From: a virus
Strand: one strand, 5' to 3'
Length of the DNA stretch: 24,817 nucleotides
IMG/VR virus record: IMGVR_UViG_3300028372_000045
Location: 1 to 24,817 of that record
In this document: positions 6,304-14,416 of the stretch, piece after piece
Layout of the letters: every line of letters starts with the position of its first letter
Numbering within the stretch: the stretch's first letter is position 1
Made by a program: the position numbers and the translations under genes
The notes under the pieces: generated by a model
Databases searched by the model: none
What the model saw: only the letters and a program-made list of their open reading frames with translations
Told to the model about the DNA's origin: nothing

Positions 6304-6324
6304 TCTAACCATAAAGGTAAGCCA

Positions 6325-7020
6325 ATGATCACGTTTCAGAATTTCAGTCAACGTCTCGCAACTGGGCAACTCAAAAACACCGCTGCGGTGGATGATGAGA
6401 ACATGGGCGTCATTTGTCCTGAGTATTACCAGACGATCCTCAGCCTTACCAACCAGGGGTTGGTTGATCTCTCAACACGGTTCCCGCTTTTCAAAGGACA
6501 GGTCGATCTGACATTCGTCGATGGGCAGAATATCTACCCGTTCACAGAAGCCAATGTTGGTGGGACTTTGACAGACTCTACCGAAGAACCGTTCACTGAT
6601 GACACGTTCATCAAGTTTCTGGATCTCTTTGATTCTGAAGGAAAACGTCACACGTTGAACAGCAATGGTCATATCCTGACACCGTCGTTCAACACGATGC
6701 GTTTCACAGATGCAAAGATCGAAGAGTTCACAAAGACTGCATCTCCTGATGTTGGTCGAGTTCGGATCCGCTACCAAAAGAAGCATCCCACTATCCTGAG
6801 TGCGGGTGAGATCAATCTGCCACCAAATTTGGAGACGGGCTTGCAACTATTCGTTGCAGCGTTGTATATCTCCCACATGAATGGTCCTGAGCATTCAGCC
6901 AAAGGCGATAGCTACTACGCAGCCTACCTCCGGCATATCGGCGAAGATGAGATGAAAGATCTCTCTTCAACCTCGGAAACTCATGAAAGTGATAAATTCA
7001 CAGATCGAGGTTTTGTGTAA
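6325..7020 (+). CDS. neck/virion structural protein (N4 gp67-like)
   Basis: 231 residues, with AAAGGT upstream of the ATG. It has a mixed alpha/beta pattern, no signal peptide and an acidic C-terminus. N4 encodes its 30-kDa virion protein gp67 next to the large terminase, and size and place match here. Residues 1-60 (helical, Gln/Asn-rich) followed by TFVDGQNIYPFT suggest a head-to-tail connector-type fold, though this is inference. Its stop overlaps the holin start by one base (TAATG). Confidence 0.6.
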   Translation: MITFQNFSQRLATGQLKNTAAVDDENMGVICPEYYQTILSLTNQGLVDLSTRFPLFKGQVDLTFVDGQNIYPFTEANVGGTLTDSTEEPFTDDTFIKFLDLFDSEGKRHTLNSNGHILTPSFNTMRFTDAKIEEFTKTASPDVGRVRIRYQKKHPTILSAGEINLPPNLETGLQLFVAALYISHMNGPEHSAKGDSYYAAYLRHIGEDEMKDLSSTSETHESDKFTDRGFV

Positions 7021-7355
7021 TGTCGGAAAAAGACCCTAACCTCATTCTTGAGGTATTCAACCAACGAGCAGGTATCTTGACATTCATGGGAATGTTGGGT
7101 GGTTCTGTACGTGCAGTTGTTTTGAAGACCACATGGCGTGAAGGAATCCGGGTCGTGTTCGTTGGTGGAGCAGTTGCATTTGGTATTGGCGTAGTAGCAC
7201 CGGTCATCATGGAACCATGGATCGGTGAACTACCAGAAAATATGGCTGGAGCTTTGGGGACTCTTACAGCCGCCTCCTTCCTTATCGGATTGGTGGCAGT
7301 GACGCTCGTTGAGCGGTTCATTTCCGGACCCAAAGAAGGGAAAGAAAATGACTGA
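7020..7355 (+). CDS. putative holin, 2-3 membrane segments
   Basis: 111 residues. Clear hydrophobic helices at about 43-64 and 75-97, with a weaker one at 18-35. Gly/Ala-rich membrane segments and a charged tail (GPKEGKEND) are typical of class I/II holins. It starts at the stop of the neck gene (TAATG) and overlaps the next gene by 8 bases. A cassette of holin, membrane protein, amidase and Rz/Rz1 strongly supports a lysis role: permeabilising the inner membrane so the endolysin can reach peptidoglycan. Assignment is by topology and context, not sequence family. Confidence 0.7.
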   Translation: MSEKDPNLILEVFNQRAGILTFMGMLGGSVRAVVLKTTWREGIRVVFVGGAVAFGIGVVAPVIMEPWIGELPENMAGALGTLTAASFLIGLVAVTLVERFISGPKEGKEND

Positions 7356-7884
7356 TGAACATTCGAAAGTATTTCGTGCTGAACGCACAACCCGAAATCG
7401 TGATGATTTTAAGGTTCTTATCATAGGACTGATGATTGGCATTGTAATGCTGCTGGTCTTCCCAATGGTGGGTCCAGTGAGTGACAAGTATTTCAAAGAG
7501 CGTCCATTTATCCAAGCGACTGTGGAAGTGATCCAGACAGACAACTATGAGCGTCCAATGCTTCTATATGATGCTGATGCAATTCTTTTGGTTGAAGCAA
7601 CATGGATCGCAATCATTCGAGATGCTGACGACAACCGTCTGGCAACTCGTCATGGTACAGGCAATTATTCAACAGATAAAGACAGCCCACGTCTGTGGAT
7701 ATGGGCTGCTTTCTTCGACCAATTAGATGGGACAGAGCCACCTCTGGTTCCAGTTCAACCATTTAAGGTCTGCGTTCGTTATATCTCTGTGACTATCGAC
7801 ACACGGGTTTCTGATGAAACACCAGAAACTTGTAGTCTTATTTTCAATCCCGAAGAGGGAACAACCAAAATTACAGGAGAATAA
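7348..7884 (+). CDS. single-TM lysis-cassette protein with periplasmic domain
   Basis: 178 residues. The start at 7348 (MTDEH) follows a purine-rich AAGGG/AAAG and is preferred over an in-frame ATG at 7309 inside the holin gene. A positively charged cytosolic tail (Arg10-Lys22) is followed by one strong membrane helix at 23-44, then a soluble domain of about 130 residues with alternating hydrophobic strands and two cysteines (142, 162) that could form a disulfide outside the cytoplasm. This N-in, C-out layout resembles the T4 T holin, but no sequence kinship is claimed. It could be a second holin, an antiholin or a lysis-timing sensor. AGGAGA near its 3' end serves the endolysin. Confidence 0.7.
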   Translation: MTDEHSKVFRAERTTRNRDDFKVLIIGLMIGIVMLLVFPMVGPVSDKYFKERPFIQATVEVIQTDNYERPMLLYDADAILLVEATWIAIIRDADDNRLATRHGTGNYSTDKDSPRLWIWAAFFDQLDGTEPPLVPVQPFKVCVRYISVTIDTRVSDETPETCSLIFNPEEGTTKITGE

Positions 7885-7886
7885 CA

Positions 7887-8537
7887 ATGTATGCATCTCG
7901 TGAGTACCAAGGGCGTGTGAACGCCATTTTGCAAGCACCACGTCTTACTGTGGATGGGATTACCGGTCCCAACACACGAGCTGGTATCGCTGAAGCCATG
8001 AAAGTTCGTAAGGTCCGGAAACAAGAGGATCTTTTCGATCGTGGTGTACGAGGCGTCGTTTGGCACTGGACTGCTGGAGCTAATGGTCTGATCGAGCTGG
8101 AGAAGGAGGCTTACAACTTCCTGACTGACACCAAAGGCAACATCTACGACGGGAACAGCACCATCGCCGAACAGGTGATGTATGACTGGCGCAAAGGTAT
8201 TGGTGCATCGCACACGAAGTCGATGAACACTGGCTGGGTCGGAGTCTCTCAAGATGCAATGGCCGGAGCCAATGGTTGGCCAATGAAGTGGGGCAGCCAC
8301 CCGATCACATGGGAAGGCACCGATGCGATGCTGGAGAAAACCTGGGAGATCTGTTGCGAATACAACATTCCAGTCTCTCCTTGGACAACTCTGAGCCATG
8401 CTGAAGTTCAGCAAACTCTGGGTGTCGCACAGAGAAACAAATGGGATTACATGGTTCTTCCTGGTTATGACAAACCAAGTGATGCAGTGAAAATCGGAAA
8501 CGTTCTTCGTGCTCGTATGCTGGAGAAATTCGGATGA
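7887..8537 (+). CDS. endolysin, N-acetylmuramoyl-L-alanine amidase (Amidase_2) with peptidoglycan-binding segment
   Basis: 216 residues, with AGGAGA 7 bases before the ATG. Residues 3-40 resemble a PG_binding_1 motif (VDGITGPNTRAGI). The catalytic region matches Amidase_2/PGRP enzymes such as T7 lysozyme: VVWHWTAG with zinc ligand His60, GWVGVS near 116-121, SHAEVQ with His171 and NKWDY with Asp187 as the probable third ligand. It cleaves the bond between MurNAc and the stem peptide. No signal peptide, so export depends on the holin. N4 itself uses a muramidase (gp61), so the enzyme class differs in the same locus. Its stop overlaps the Rz start (ATGA). Confidence 0.9.
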   Translation: MYASREYQGRVNAILQAPRLTVDGITGPNTRAGIAEAMKVRKVRKQEDLFDRGVRGVVWHWTAGANGLIELEKEAYNFLTDTKGNIYDGNSTIAEQVMYDWRKGIGASHTKSMNTGWVGVSQDAMAGANGWPMKWGSHPITWEGTDAMLEKTWEICCEYNIPVSPWTTLSHAEVQQTLGVAQRNKWDYMVLPGYDKPSDAVKIGNVLRARMLEKFG

Positions 8538-8869
8538 AACAGTATCTGAACGTTGTGTTGATTGTTGGGGGTCTCGCCCTGTTGGGCGGGACTTTTGCCT
8601 ATGGATACCACAAAGGATCTGTCAGCGAGATTCAGAAGATCGCCGATCGCACAGCCGAGAAACAACAAGAATTGCTGGATCTCGGAGATGTAGTACGGAT
8701 GCAGACAGAAGCTCTTCGCCAGATTCAACGTGAAAAAGAGGACTTGATCAATGCACTTGAAAAAGAAGCCACTGCGGCTCCTAATTCTAACAAGCCTGGC
8801 ATTGCTACTACTGGGGGGATGCAGCGGCTCGAACGTCGGTGGGGTCCGAGTCCAGGAACTTCCGACTGA
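8534..8869 (+). CDS. Rz-like inner-membrane spanin
   Basis: 111 residues. An N-terminal membrane anchor (about 6-25) is followed by a coiled-coil-prone charged helix (30-77, many Glu/Gln/Lys) and a Pro/Gly-rich tail, the layout of i-spanins. It would sit in the inner membrane and pair across the periplasm with the Rz1 lipoprotein to fuse the membranes in the last lysis step, which implies a Gram-negative host. The start overlaps the amidase stop. The 3' third overlaps Rz1 in the +1 frame. Confidence 0.85.
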   Translation: MKQYLNVVLIVGGLALLGGTFAYGYHKGSVSEIQKIADRTAEKQQELLDLGDVVRMQTEALRQIQREKEDLINALEKEATAAPNSNKPGIATTGGMQRLERRWGPSPGTSD

Positions 8870-9044
8870 TGTGGCTGAACCATGTCCACATCCTTTGGAC
8901 GTGATCAAGGGTGTATCAGGTTCCACTGTTGGTTCAGATGAAATCCGAATGGGTCGCCTTGGCGATGCACTTATTGAATGTGGCGTTGAGAAACAAATTA
9001 CTGTAGACGCAAACCAACAACTCATTCAGATCTTTCGAAACTAG
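8751..9044 (+). CDS. Rz1-like outer-membrane lipoprotein spanin
   Basis: 97 residues. The signal MHLKKKPLRLLILTS leads to a hydrophobic run and lipobox LLGGC with Cys24 as the lipidation site, so the mature protein has about 74 residues. It starts inside Rz and overlaps it by 119 bases in the +1 frame, an arrangement found almost only in spanin pairs. The mature part is less proline-rich than lambda Rz1. Its stop (TAG) lies within the ribosome binding site of the portal gene. Confidence 0.87.
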   Translation: MHLKKKPLRLLILTSLALLLLGGCSGSNVGGVRVQELPTDVAEPCPHPLDVIKGVSGSTVGSDEIRMGRLGDALIECGVEKQITVDANQQLIQIFRN

Positions 9045-9054
9045 GAGTCGAATC

Positions 9055-11382
9055 GTGAAAAATGACAACGACATGATTGAGAACGATGTTTCGTCTAAAA
9101 AGACGGACAACGACCCTGTGTCTGAAATCTACAACCCTTCGGATCTGAACAAAGTTGCGAGTGAGAAACTCACAGACTGGAAAATCGAACCGTCGGTCGC
9201 AGATCTCAAAGGAGATTTGGATTATGCACGGCAAGAAAACACAGACCAGAAAAGCAACGTTGATGGTTGGTTGAACCTCCGTAACGCCACTGGTGCTGAG
9301 TCAGGCAAGAAAACCAAAACAGTTGGACGCTCTTCTGTTCAGCCAAAGCTGATCCGGAAGCACAACGAATGGCGTTATCCTGCGTTGAGTGAACCATTCC
9401 TGAACACGGAACGTATGTTCAACATCAACCCCCGTACCTTTGAAGACAAAGCATCAGCCGACCAGAACCAGTTGATTCTCAACTGGCAGTTTGACACGAA
9501 GCTCAACAAAGTCGATTTCATCGACCGGTACGTCCGCAAGACTGTGGATGAGGGTACTTGCGTTGTGCGTGTGGGCTGGGAACGTAAGACCGAAAAGGTC
9601 AAAGTTCTCAAGCCTGTGTATGAATATACCCAACTGGAAATGGGTGATGAAGAAGGTATGCAGATGCTGGCTCAGGCAACTGAGATGGCGACATCTGATC
9701 CTGAAGCATGGGAAGCTGATCCATCTATCCCGGATGAACTTCGGGCCGCCGTAGAGTTTGGTTTGGAAAACCAGGAAATGGTTGTGGCTGTTGAGATTGA
9801 TGAAGAGTGGGTCCAAGAGAACAAGATCACATACAATCAACCATCTCTGAAGATTATTGATGTTGCGAACTTCTTCATTGATCCCTCGTGCGATGGTGAG
9901 TGGGAAGATGCTCAGTTCATGATTTCTACGTTTGAGTCCACAAAGTCGGAACTCAAAAAACGTGGTATCTACAAAAACTTGGACGATGTGAACTGGGGTG
10001 CAAACCAGATCAAAGCTCAGGTCGGTGATCCAGATCATGAGACAACAACTCCGATTGCAGACGGTCGTCTGAATCAGGACAAGTCCAAAGTGCTGGTCTA
10101 TGAATACTGGGGTGAGTGGGATGTCCATGATGATGGGGTGATGATCCCAATCGTGGCCACGTTCATCGGTGACACGATGATCCAGCTCGCAGAGAACCCT
10201 TTCCCTGACCGGAAGCCTCCGTTCGTCATCGTTCCTTACATGCCTATCCTTGGTTCAATCTGGGGCGAAGCAGATGCTTCTCTCCTCCAGGACAACCAGC
10301 GTATCCTTGGTGCTGTCACTCGTGGCACGATCGACCTTTTGGGTCGTTCGGCGAATGCTCAGTCTGGGTATTCCAAAGGTTTCCTGGATCCAGTGAACCG
10401 GAAGCGTTTCACCAACGGTGAAGATTTTGAATTCAACCCCAATGAGGATCCTCGTGTTGCCATCCAACAGATGCAATATCCTGAGATCCCCAACTCTGCA
10501 CTGACCATGATGCAGCTCCAGAACGCTGAAGCTGAAGGTCTGTCCGGGGTCAAGAGTTTCTCAGGTGGTATCTCTGGCGAAGCCTATGGCCAAGTTGCTC
10601 GTGGTATCTCTGGTGCGTTGGATGCGGCTGGCCAACGTGAGATGAATATCCTTCGTCGTCTGGCTGAAGGTATGCGTCTGATTGGCCGCAAGATCATCTC
10701 GATGAACGCTTTCTTCCTCGAAGAGAAAGAAGTCATTCGGGTCACAAACCGTGAGTTCGTTGAAATCAAACGAAAAGATCTCTCTGGTGCATTTGACCTG
10801 ATCGTGGACATCTCCACTGCACAGGTTGATGAGCAAAAAAGCCAAGACTTGGGAATGATGCTCCAGACAATCGGTCCAGATATGGACCCTGGTTTGAGCA
10901 AGATCATCTTGGGTCAGATTGCTGATCTCAAGCGTATGCCTGAGCTGGCAGAGCAGATCCGCTCCTATGAGCCTCAGCCTGATCCGCTTCAGCAACGTCT
11001 CGCTGAACTTCAGATTGAAGAGCTGGAAGCCAAGATTGAACTCGACAAAGCTCGTGCAACAGAAGCAATGGCACAAGCTGAGAACAAAGCTCTCGATACT
11101 GAGCTGGAGTCAACCGGTTCGAAGCATCAGCGTGATGTTGAGAAGATGGGTGCTCAGGCCCGTGGCAACCGTGATCTCGAAGTCACCAAGGGTCTCCTGA
11201 AAGGGGAGACTCCTGCTGGACAGATCGAAGCTGCTGTTGGGTACAACAAGATGGTCGAAGATTCCGACCGTGAACAAGCCAAACCTGAAGTTCCTCTGGG
11301 GCGTCCTCCTGCTCCAGAGCAGACACTTCCTATGGCTCCTCTCCAGAGTCTCCAAGAACAACCCCTTGCTTTTCCTCAGTAA
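9055..11382 (+). CDS. portal protein (N4 gp59-like)
   Basis: 775 residues. The GTG start is supported by AGGAG ending 7 bases upstream; an in-frame ATG follows at residue 7. The length is close to the roughly 760-residue N4 gp59. It is a large acidic protein with an Asn/Asp-rich N-terminus, an alpha/beta core, and a long charged helix from about residue 645 to 715 (QQRLAELQIEELEAKIELDK onwards), followed by a Pro-rich tail. This layout is typical of N4-type portals, the dodecameric ring through which terminase pumps DNA and to which the neck attaches. It lies between the lysis cassette and the scaffold/capsid genes, as in N4. Confidence 0.87.
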   Translation: MKNDNDMIENDVSSKKTDNDPVSEIYNPSDLNKVASEKLTDWKIEPSVADLKGDLDYARQENTDQKSNVDGWLNLRNATGAESGKKTKTVGRSSVQPKLIRKHNEWRYPALSEPFLNTERMFNINPRTFEDKASADQNQLILNWQFDTKLNKVDFIDRYVRKTVDEGTCVVRVGWERKTEKVKVLKPVYEYTQLEMGDEEGMQMLAQATEMATSDPEAWEADPSIPDELRAAVEFGLENQEMVVAVEIDEEWVQENKITYNQPSLKIIDVANFFIDPSCDGEWEDAQFMISTFESTKSELKKRGIYKNLDDVNWGANQIKAQVGDPDHETTTPIADGRLNQDKSKVLVYEYWGEWDVHDDGVMIPIVATFIGDTMIQLAENPFPDRKPPFVIVPYMPILGSIWGEADASLLQDNQRILGAVTRGTIDLLGRSANAQSGYSKGFLDPVNRKRFTNGEDFEFNPNEDPRVAIQQMQYPEIPNSALTMMQLQNAEAEGLSGVKSFSGGISGEAYGQVARGISGALDAAGQREMNILRRLAEGMRLIGRKIISMNAFFLEEKEVIRVTNREFVEIKRKDLSGAFDLIVDISTAQVDEQKSQDLGMMLQTIGPDMDPGLSKIILGQIADLKRMPELAEQIRSYEPQPDPLQQRLAELQIEELEAKIELDKARATEAMAQAENKALDTELESTGSKHQRDVEKMGAQARGNRDLEVTKGLLKGETPAGQIEAAVGYNKMVEDSDREQAKPEVPLGRPPAPEQTLPMAPLQSLQEQPLAFPQ

Positions 11383-11433
11383 AGCAGGTTACGAACGACC
11401 CACTGTAACATATCAACCACAAAGGACGTGGCA

Positions 11434-11829
11434 ATGAACCTTTATGAACAAAATGCGAACGATACCGAGGAAACCGCACACCTCACCATGGAACAGTATC
11501 AGGAGTATAAAGCCTCCTGTGAAGATCTGCTCCGCAAGGCAAAGGCCGCTGAGAAATTGGCTGAACTGCCAGAGTTCAAAGAGATCGTCATGGATGCGTA
11601 TTTTGACCAAGAGCCAAAGCGGCTTGCTGGTCTGATGGCAACTGGTCGTCTTTCTGACAAGCAGTTCGACGAGTGCATCGGTGAGCTGAAGGCCATTGGT
11701 TCCATGCGGACCTTCCTCCAAGATTTCATCCAGAAGGGCAACATTGCTCAGTCTGAGTTGGACAACCTTGAGGTGGCCTGGAATGAAGCTGTTGAAGCCA
11801 ACAGCACAATCGAGGGGAGTGTCCAGTAA
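11434..11829 (+). CDS. small helical protein between portal and scaffold (N4 gp58-like position)
   Basis: 131 residues from the ATG at 11434. AAAGGA lies 7 bases before this ATG but only 1 base before an in-frame GTG at 11428, so the ATG is preferred. The protein is acidic, strongly helical and lacks membrane segments. Its stop overlaps the next start (TAATG), so it is translationally coupled to the scaffold-like gene. It may be an assembly cofactor or virion component; I do not recognise its family. Confidence 0.65.
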   Translation: MNLYEQNANDTEETAHLTMEQYQEYKASCEDLLRKAKAAEKLAELPEFKEIVMDAYFDQEPKRLAGLMATGRLSDKQFDECIGELKAIGSMRTFLQDFIQKGNIAQSELDNLEVAWNEAVEANSTIEGSVQ

Positions 11830-13112
11830 TGGCTGATCCAGAAAACACACCGATCGACATCGAGTCGATGTCTGATGAAGACTTTATGAAACTGGATCCC
11901 TCTCAGATGCAAGAAAATGCGTCTGCTGAGGAAAAGGAGATTGTTGATGAGAATACTGATCCAGATGGTGAAAAAGATCTTGATGATCCCGACGCTGGTT
12001 CAGGCGAAGTCGATCCAGATGATGCTCCATCCGGATCTGATTCTGACACCTCAGATGGAGAAGATCCTGATAAAAACGAATCAGATGAAGGGGAAGAAGA
12101 CTCTTCTACTGACAACCCAGATGCGGGTGATGCCGACAAACCTCCAGTCAAAGATTCCGAAAAGTCGAAGAAACCTGATGCCCCGAAAGGAGAAACAGAC
12201 AAGTCAGCAAAGCCAGATGATTCAGAAGAACCAGAGAAGAAAGCTGACAAAGAGGCTGCTGGAGACGCAAAAACCTCTCCAGAAGATGCGATGGATTTCT
12301 ACGACAAAGTCACTGCATCGTTCAAAGCAGATGGTCGGGATGTTCAGGTAAAGACTCCTGAAGATGCTATCCGTCTGATGCAGATGGGTGTGAATTACTC
12401 TCGCCGTATGCAGGAAATGAAACCCCTGCGTGCTCAAGACCAGATGCTGAAGTCCAACGGTCTGAATGATCCGGAGAAGCTGAACTTCCTTATCGACCTG
12501 TCAAAAGGCAACAAGGAAGCAATCAAGCAACTCCTCAAGGATTACAAGATCGACCCTGTGGACATCGACACCTCGACAGAAGATTCGCCCTATCAGGCGA
12601 ACAACTATCAGGGTGATCCAAAGGATTTGGCGTTCGACGATGCGATCAAAGAGACCATCTCACAAGATGGTGGACGTGAACTCATTAGCGATATTAACCG
12701 GGATTGGGATACAGTTTCAAAAGAAGCTCTGCGAGATCAACCTACTATCTTCCAAAATATACTTGCACAAAAACGTTCAGGAGTTTATTCGAAGATTCAA
12801 GACGAATTGAAATACCAGCGGACAATGGGTTATCTAACCGACGTTCCCTTCCTTCAAGCCTACCATCAGGTAGGTGAGGCGATGCAAAAAGCTGGGGTTT
12901 TCAATTCTGAACCAGAAGTCCAACCAAAAGCGAAAGCTCTTGGCACTGGCACCCGGAAGGCTGCTCCCAAGCCGAAAACTGAGCAACCCACTCCAAACGT
13001 CTCATCGGCAACTCCACCCCGATCCGCACCATCAAATGATGGCGGACATCCTGAACCGGATTACTCGTCCATGTCAGATGAAGAGTTCAAGAAGTTGGCT
13101 CCTCCTGGTTAA
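11829..13112 (+). CDS. acidic scaffold-like protein (N4 gp57-like)
   Basis: 427 residues. Residues about 30-155 are an extremely acidic, low-complexity Asp/Glu/Ser/Pro/Lys region, 155-375 are helical, and 375-410 are Pro/Ala/Lys-rich. Such composition directly before the capsid gene is typical of scaffolding proteins that steer coat assembly; N4-like phages carry gp57 here, sometimes labelled tape measure. The decapeptide SMSDEDFMKL (13-22) recurs almost unchanged at the C-terminus as SMSDEEFKKL (414-423), which suggests two docking sites for one partner. Repetitive GA-rich DNA underlies the acidic part. Confidence 0.75.
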   Translation: MADPENTPIDIESMSDEDFMKLDPSQMQENASAEEKEIVDENTDPDGEKDLDDPDAGSGEVDPDDAPSGSDSDTSDGEDPDKNESDEGEEDSSTDNPDAGDADKPPVKDSEKSKKPDAPKGETDKSAKPDDSEEPEKKADKEAAGDAKTSPEDAMDFYDKVTASFKADGRDVQVKTPEDAIRLMQMGVNYSRRMQEMKPLRAQDQMLKSNGLNDPEKLNFLIDLSKGNKEAIKQLLKDYKIDPVDIDTSTEDSPYQANNYQGDPKDLAFDDAIKETISQDGGRELISDINRDWDTVSKEALRDQPTIFQNILAQKRSGVYSKIQDELKYQRTMGYLTDVPFLQAYHQVGEAMQKAGVFNSEPEVQPKAKALGTGTRKAAPKPKTEQPTPNVSSATPPRSAPSNDGGHPEPDYSSMSDEEFKKLAPPG

Positions 13113-13149
13113 GACAGAATCCAATTGAGAAGTTTGAAAAGGAAACACC

Positions 13150-14340
13150 ATGGCTCAATTGTATAACGCTCCTCCGGGTACGCCTTCGGACATTGGTCCG
13201 CAGTTCAACACCCATTACTGGGATCGTCGTTCTCTGATCGACGCTGCCGAACAGATGTTCTTCAGCCCTCTGGCTGACGTTCGCTCCATGCCGATGCACT
13301 ACGGTAAAGAGATGAAAGTCTACTTCTACGTTCCTCTGCTGGACGACCGCAACGTCAACGACCAAGGTCTCGACGCTTCGGGTGCTGTCACAGCTAATGG
13401 TAACATGTACGGTTCGAGCAAAGACGTCGGTCTGATCTCTGCCCGTATGCCTACCCTGACTGAAGAAGGTGGTCGTGTTAACCGTGTCGGTTTCACTCGT
13501 CTGGAACGCAACGGTACTCTGCAAGAGCACGGCTTCTTCACTGAATTCTCGGACGACATGATGACTTTTGATACCGACTCTGACCTCTACAGTCACATGT
13601 CGCGTGAGATGGTTGCCGGTGCCAACGAGATCACTGAAGACCTTCTGCAAATTGACTTGCTCTCCAACGCTGGCACAGTGGTTTACACCGGTGTGGCAAC
13701 TCAGGACAGCGAGATCACTGGTGAAGGTGCGAACCCCTCGGTCGTGACGTTCATGGATCTGAAGAAATTGAGCATCGTGCTCGATGACAACCGGACTCCG
13801 AAGAACACCAAGATCATCAAGGGTTCGACGATGAACGATACTGCGACAATCAATGCGTCGCGCATCATGTACATCGGTTCTGACCTTCAGATCACTGTCG
13901 AGAATATGGTCGATGGGTTGGGCAACCCAGCGTTCGTTCCTGTTCGTAAGTACGCTGCTGCTTCGACAATCATGAATGGCGAAATTGGTTCGGTCGGCGA
14001 CTTCCGTATCATTGTTGTTCCAAACATGATGAACTGGGAAGGTGCTGGTGCTGTCGCAACTGCTTCCAACCTGGGTTACGATGACGATGGTGCCAACTAC
14101 AACATCTTCCCGATGCTGGTTGTTGGTGACGGCTCCTTCGCAACTGTCGGCCTGCAAGGGTCTGGCAAAAAAGGTACGAAGCAGAAGTTCAATATCATCG
14201 TGAAAAAACCTGGTAAGGAAATGGCAACGATCCAGGATCCTTACGGTAAGATTGGTTTCAGCTCGATCACGTTCTACCACGGCTTCATCGCCCTGCGTCC
14301 TGAGCGTCTGGCTGTTGTCAAAACTGTTGCGGCTGAGTAA
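13150..14340 (+). CDS. major capsid protein, N4-gp56 family
   Basis: 396 residues, close to the 400 or so of N4 gp56. AAAAGGAAA lies upstream of the ATG. Family-like features are an N-terminal segment running into YWDRRSLIDAAEQMFFSPLA, a central GFTRLERNGTLQEHGF, and a C-terminal GFSSITFYHGFIALRPERLA. It forms the HK97-fold icosahedral shell. Codon choice is visibly more uniform than in neighbouring genes, as expected for the most abundant virion protein. A strong hairpin terminator follows at once. Confidence 0.93.
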   Translation: MAQLYNAPPGTPSDIGPQFNTHYWDRRSLIDAAEQMFFSPLADVRSMPMHYGKEMKVYFYVPLLDDRNVNDQGLDASGAVTANGNMYGSSKDVGLISARMPTLTEEGGRVNRVGFTRLERNGTLQEHGFFTEFSDDMMTFDTDSDLYSHMSREMVAGANEITEDLLQIDLLSNAGTVVYTGVATQDSEITGEGANPSVVTFMDLKKLSIVLDDNRTPKNTKIIKGSTMNDTATINASRIMYIGSDLQITVENMVDGLGNPAFVPVRKYAAASTIMNGEIGSVGDFRIIVVPNMMNWEGAGAVATASNLGYDDDGANYNIFPMLVVGDGSFATVGLQGSGKKGTKQKFNIIVKKPGKEMATIQDPYGKIGFSSITFYHGFIALRPERLAVVKTVAAE

Positions 14341-14353
14341 TCAGCTCTAGGGG

Positions 14354-14380
14354 AAGGGGGCTAGAAATAGCCCCCTTTCT
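14354..14380 (+). terminator. rho-independent terminator after the capsid gene
   Basis: A perfect 10-bp stem, AAGGGGGCTA (14354-14363) with TAGCCCCCTT (14368-14377), closes a GAAA tetraloop and is followed by a short T-rich stretch. It starts 14 bases after the capsid stop and should reduce read-through into gp55 and the ejection genes, or stabilise the 3' end of the capsid mRNA. Confidence 0.85.
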
Positions 14381-14416
14381 CACATTTTAATCCCACTCAA
14401 CTGAAAGAGACTTTCA

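Noticed and set aside
7309-7347. Earlier ATG for the single-TM protein
   Set aside because: No suitable ribosome binding site and a 47-base overlap with the holin; the 7348 start is well placed.
11428-11433. GTG start two codons earlier for the small protein before the scaffold
   Set aside because: AAAGGA is only one base away, too close to serve it, but ideal for the ATG at 11434.
11903-12250. Ser-rich minus-strand frame over the scaffold gene
   Set aside because: Mirror image of the acidic GA-rich repeat region; no independent support.
13087-14280. 397-codon minus-strand frame
   Set aside because: Antisense to the major capsid gene; a by-product of its strong codon bias, rich in His/Arg/Thr without domain pattern.
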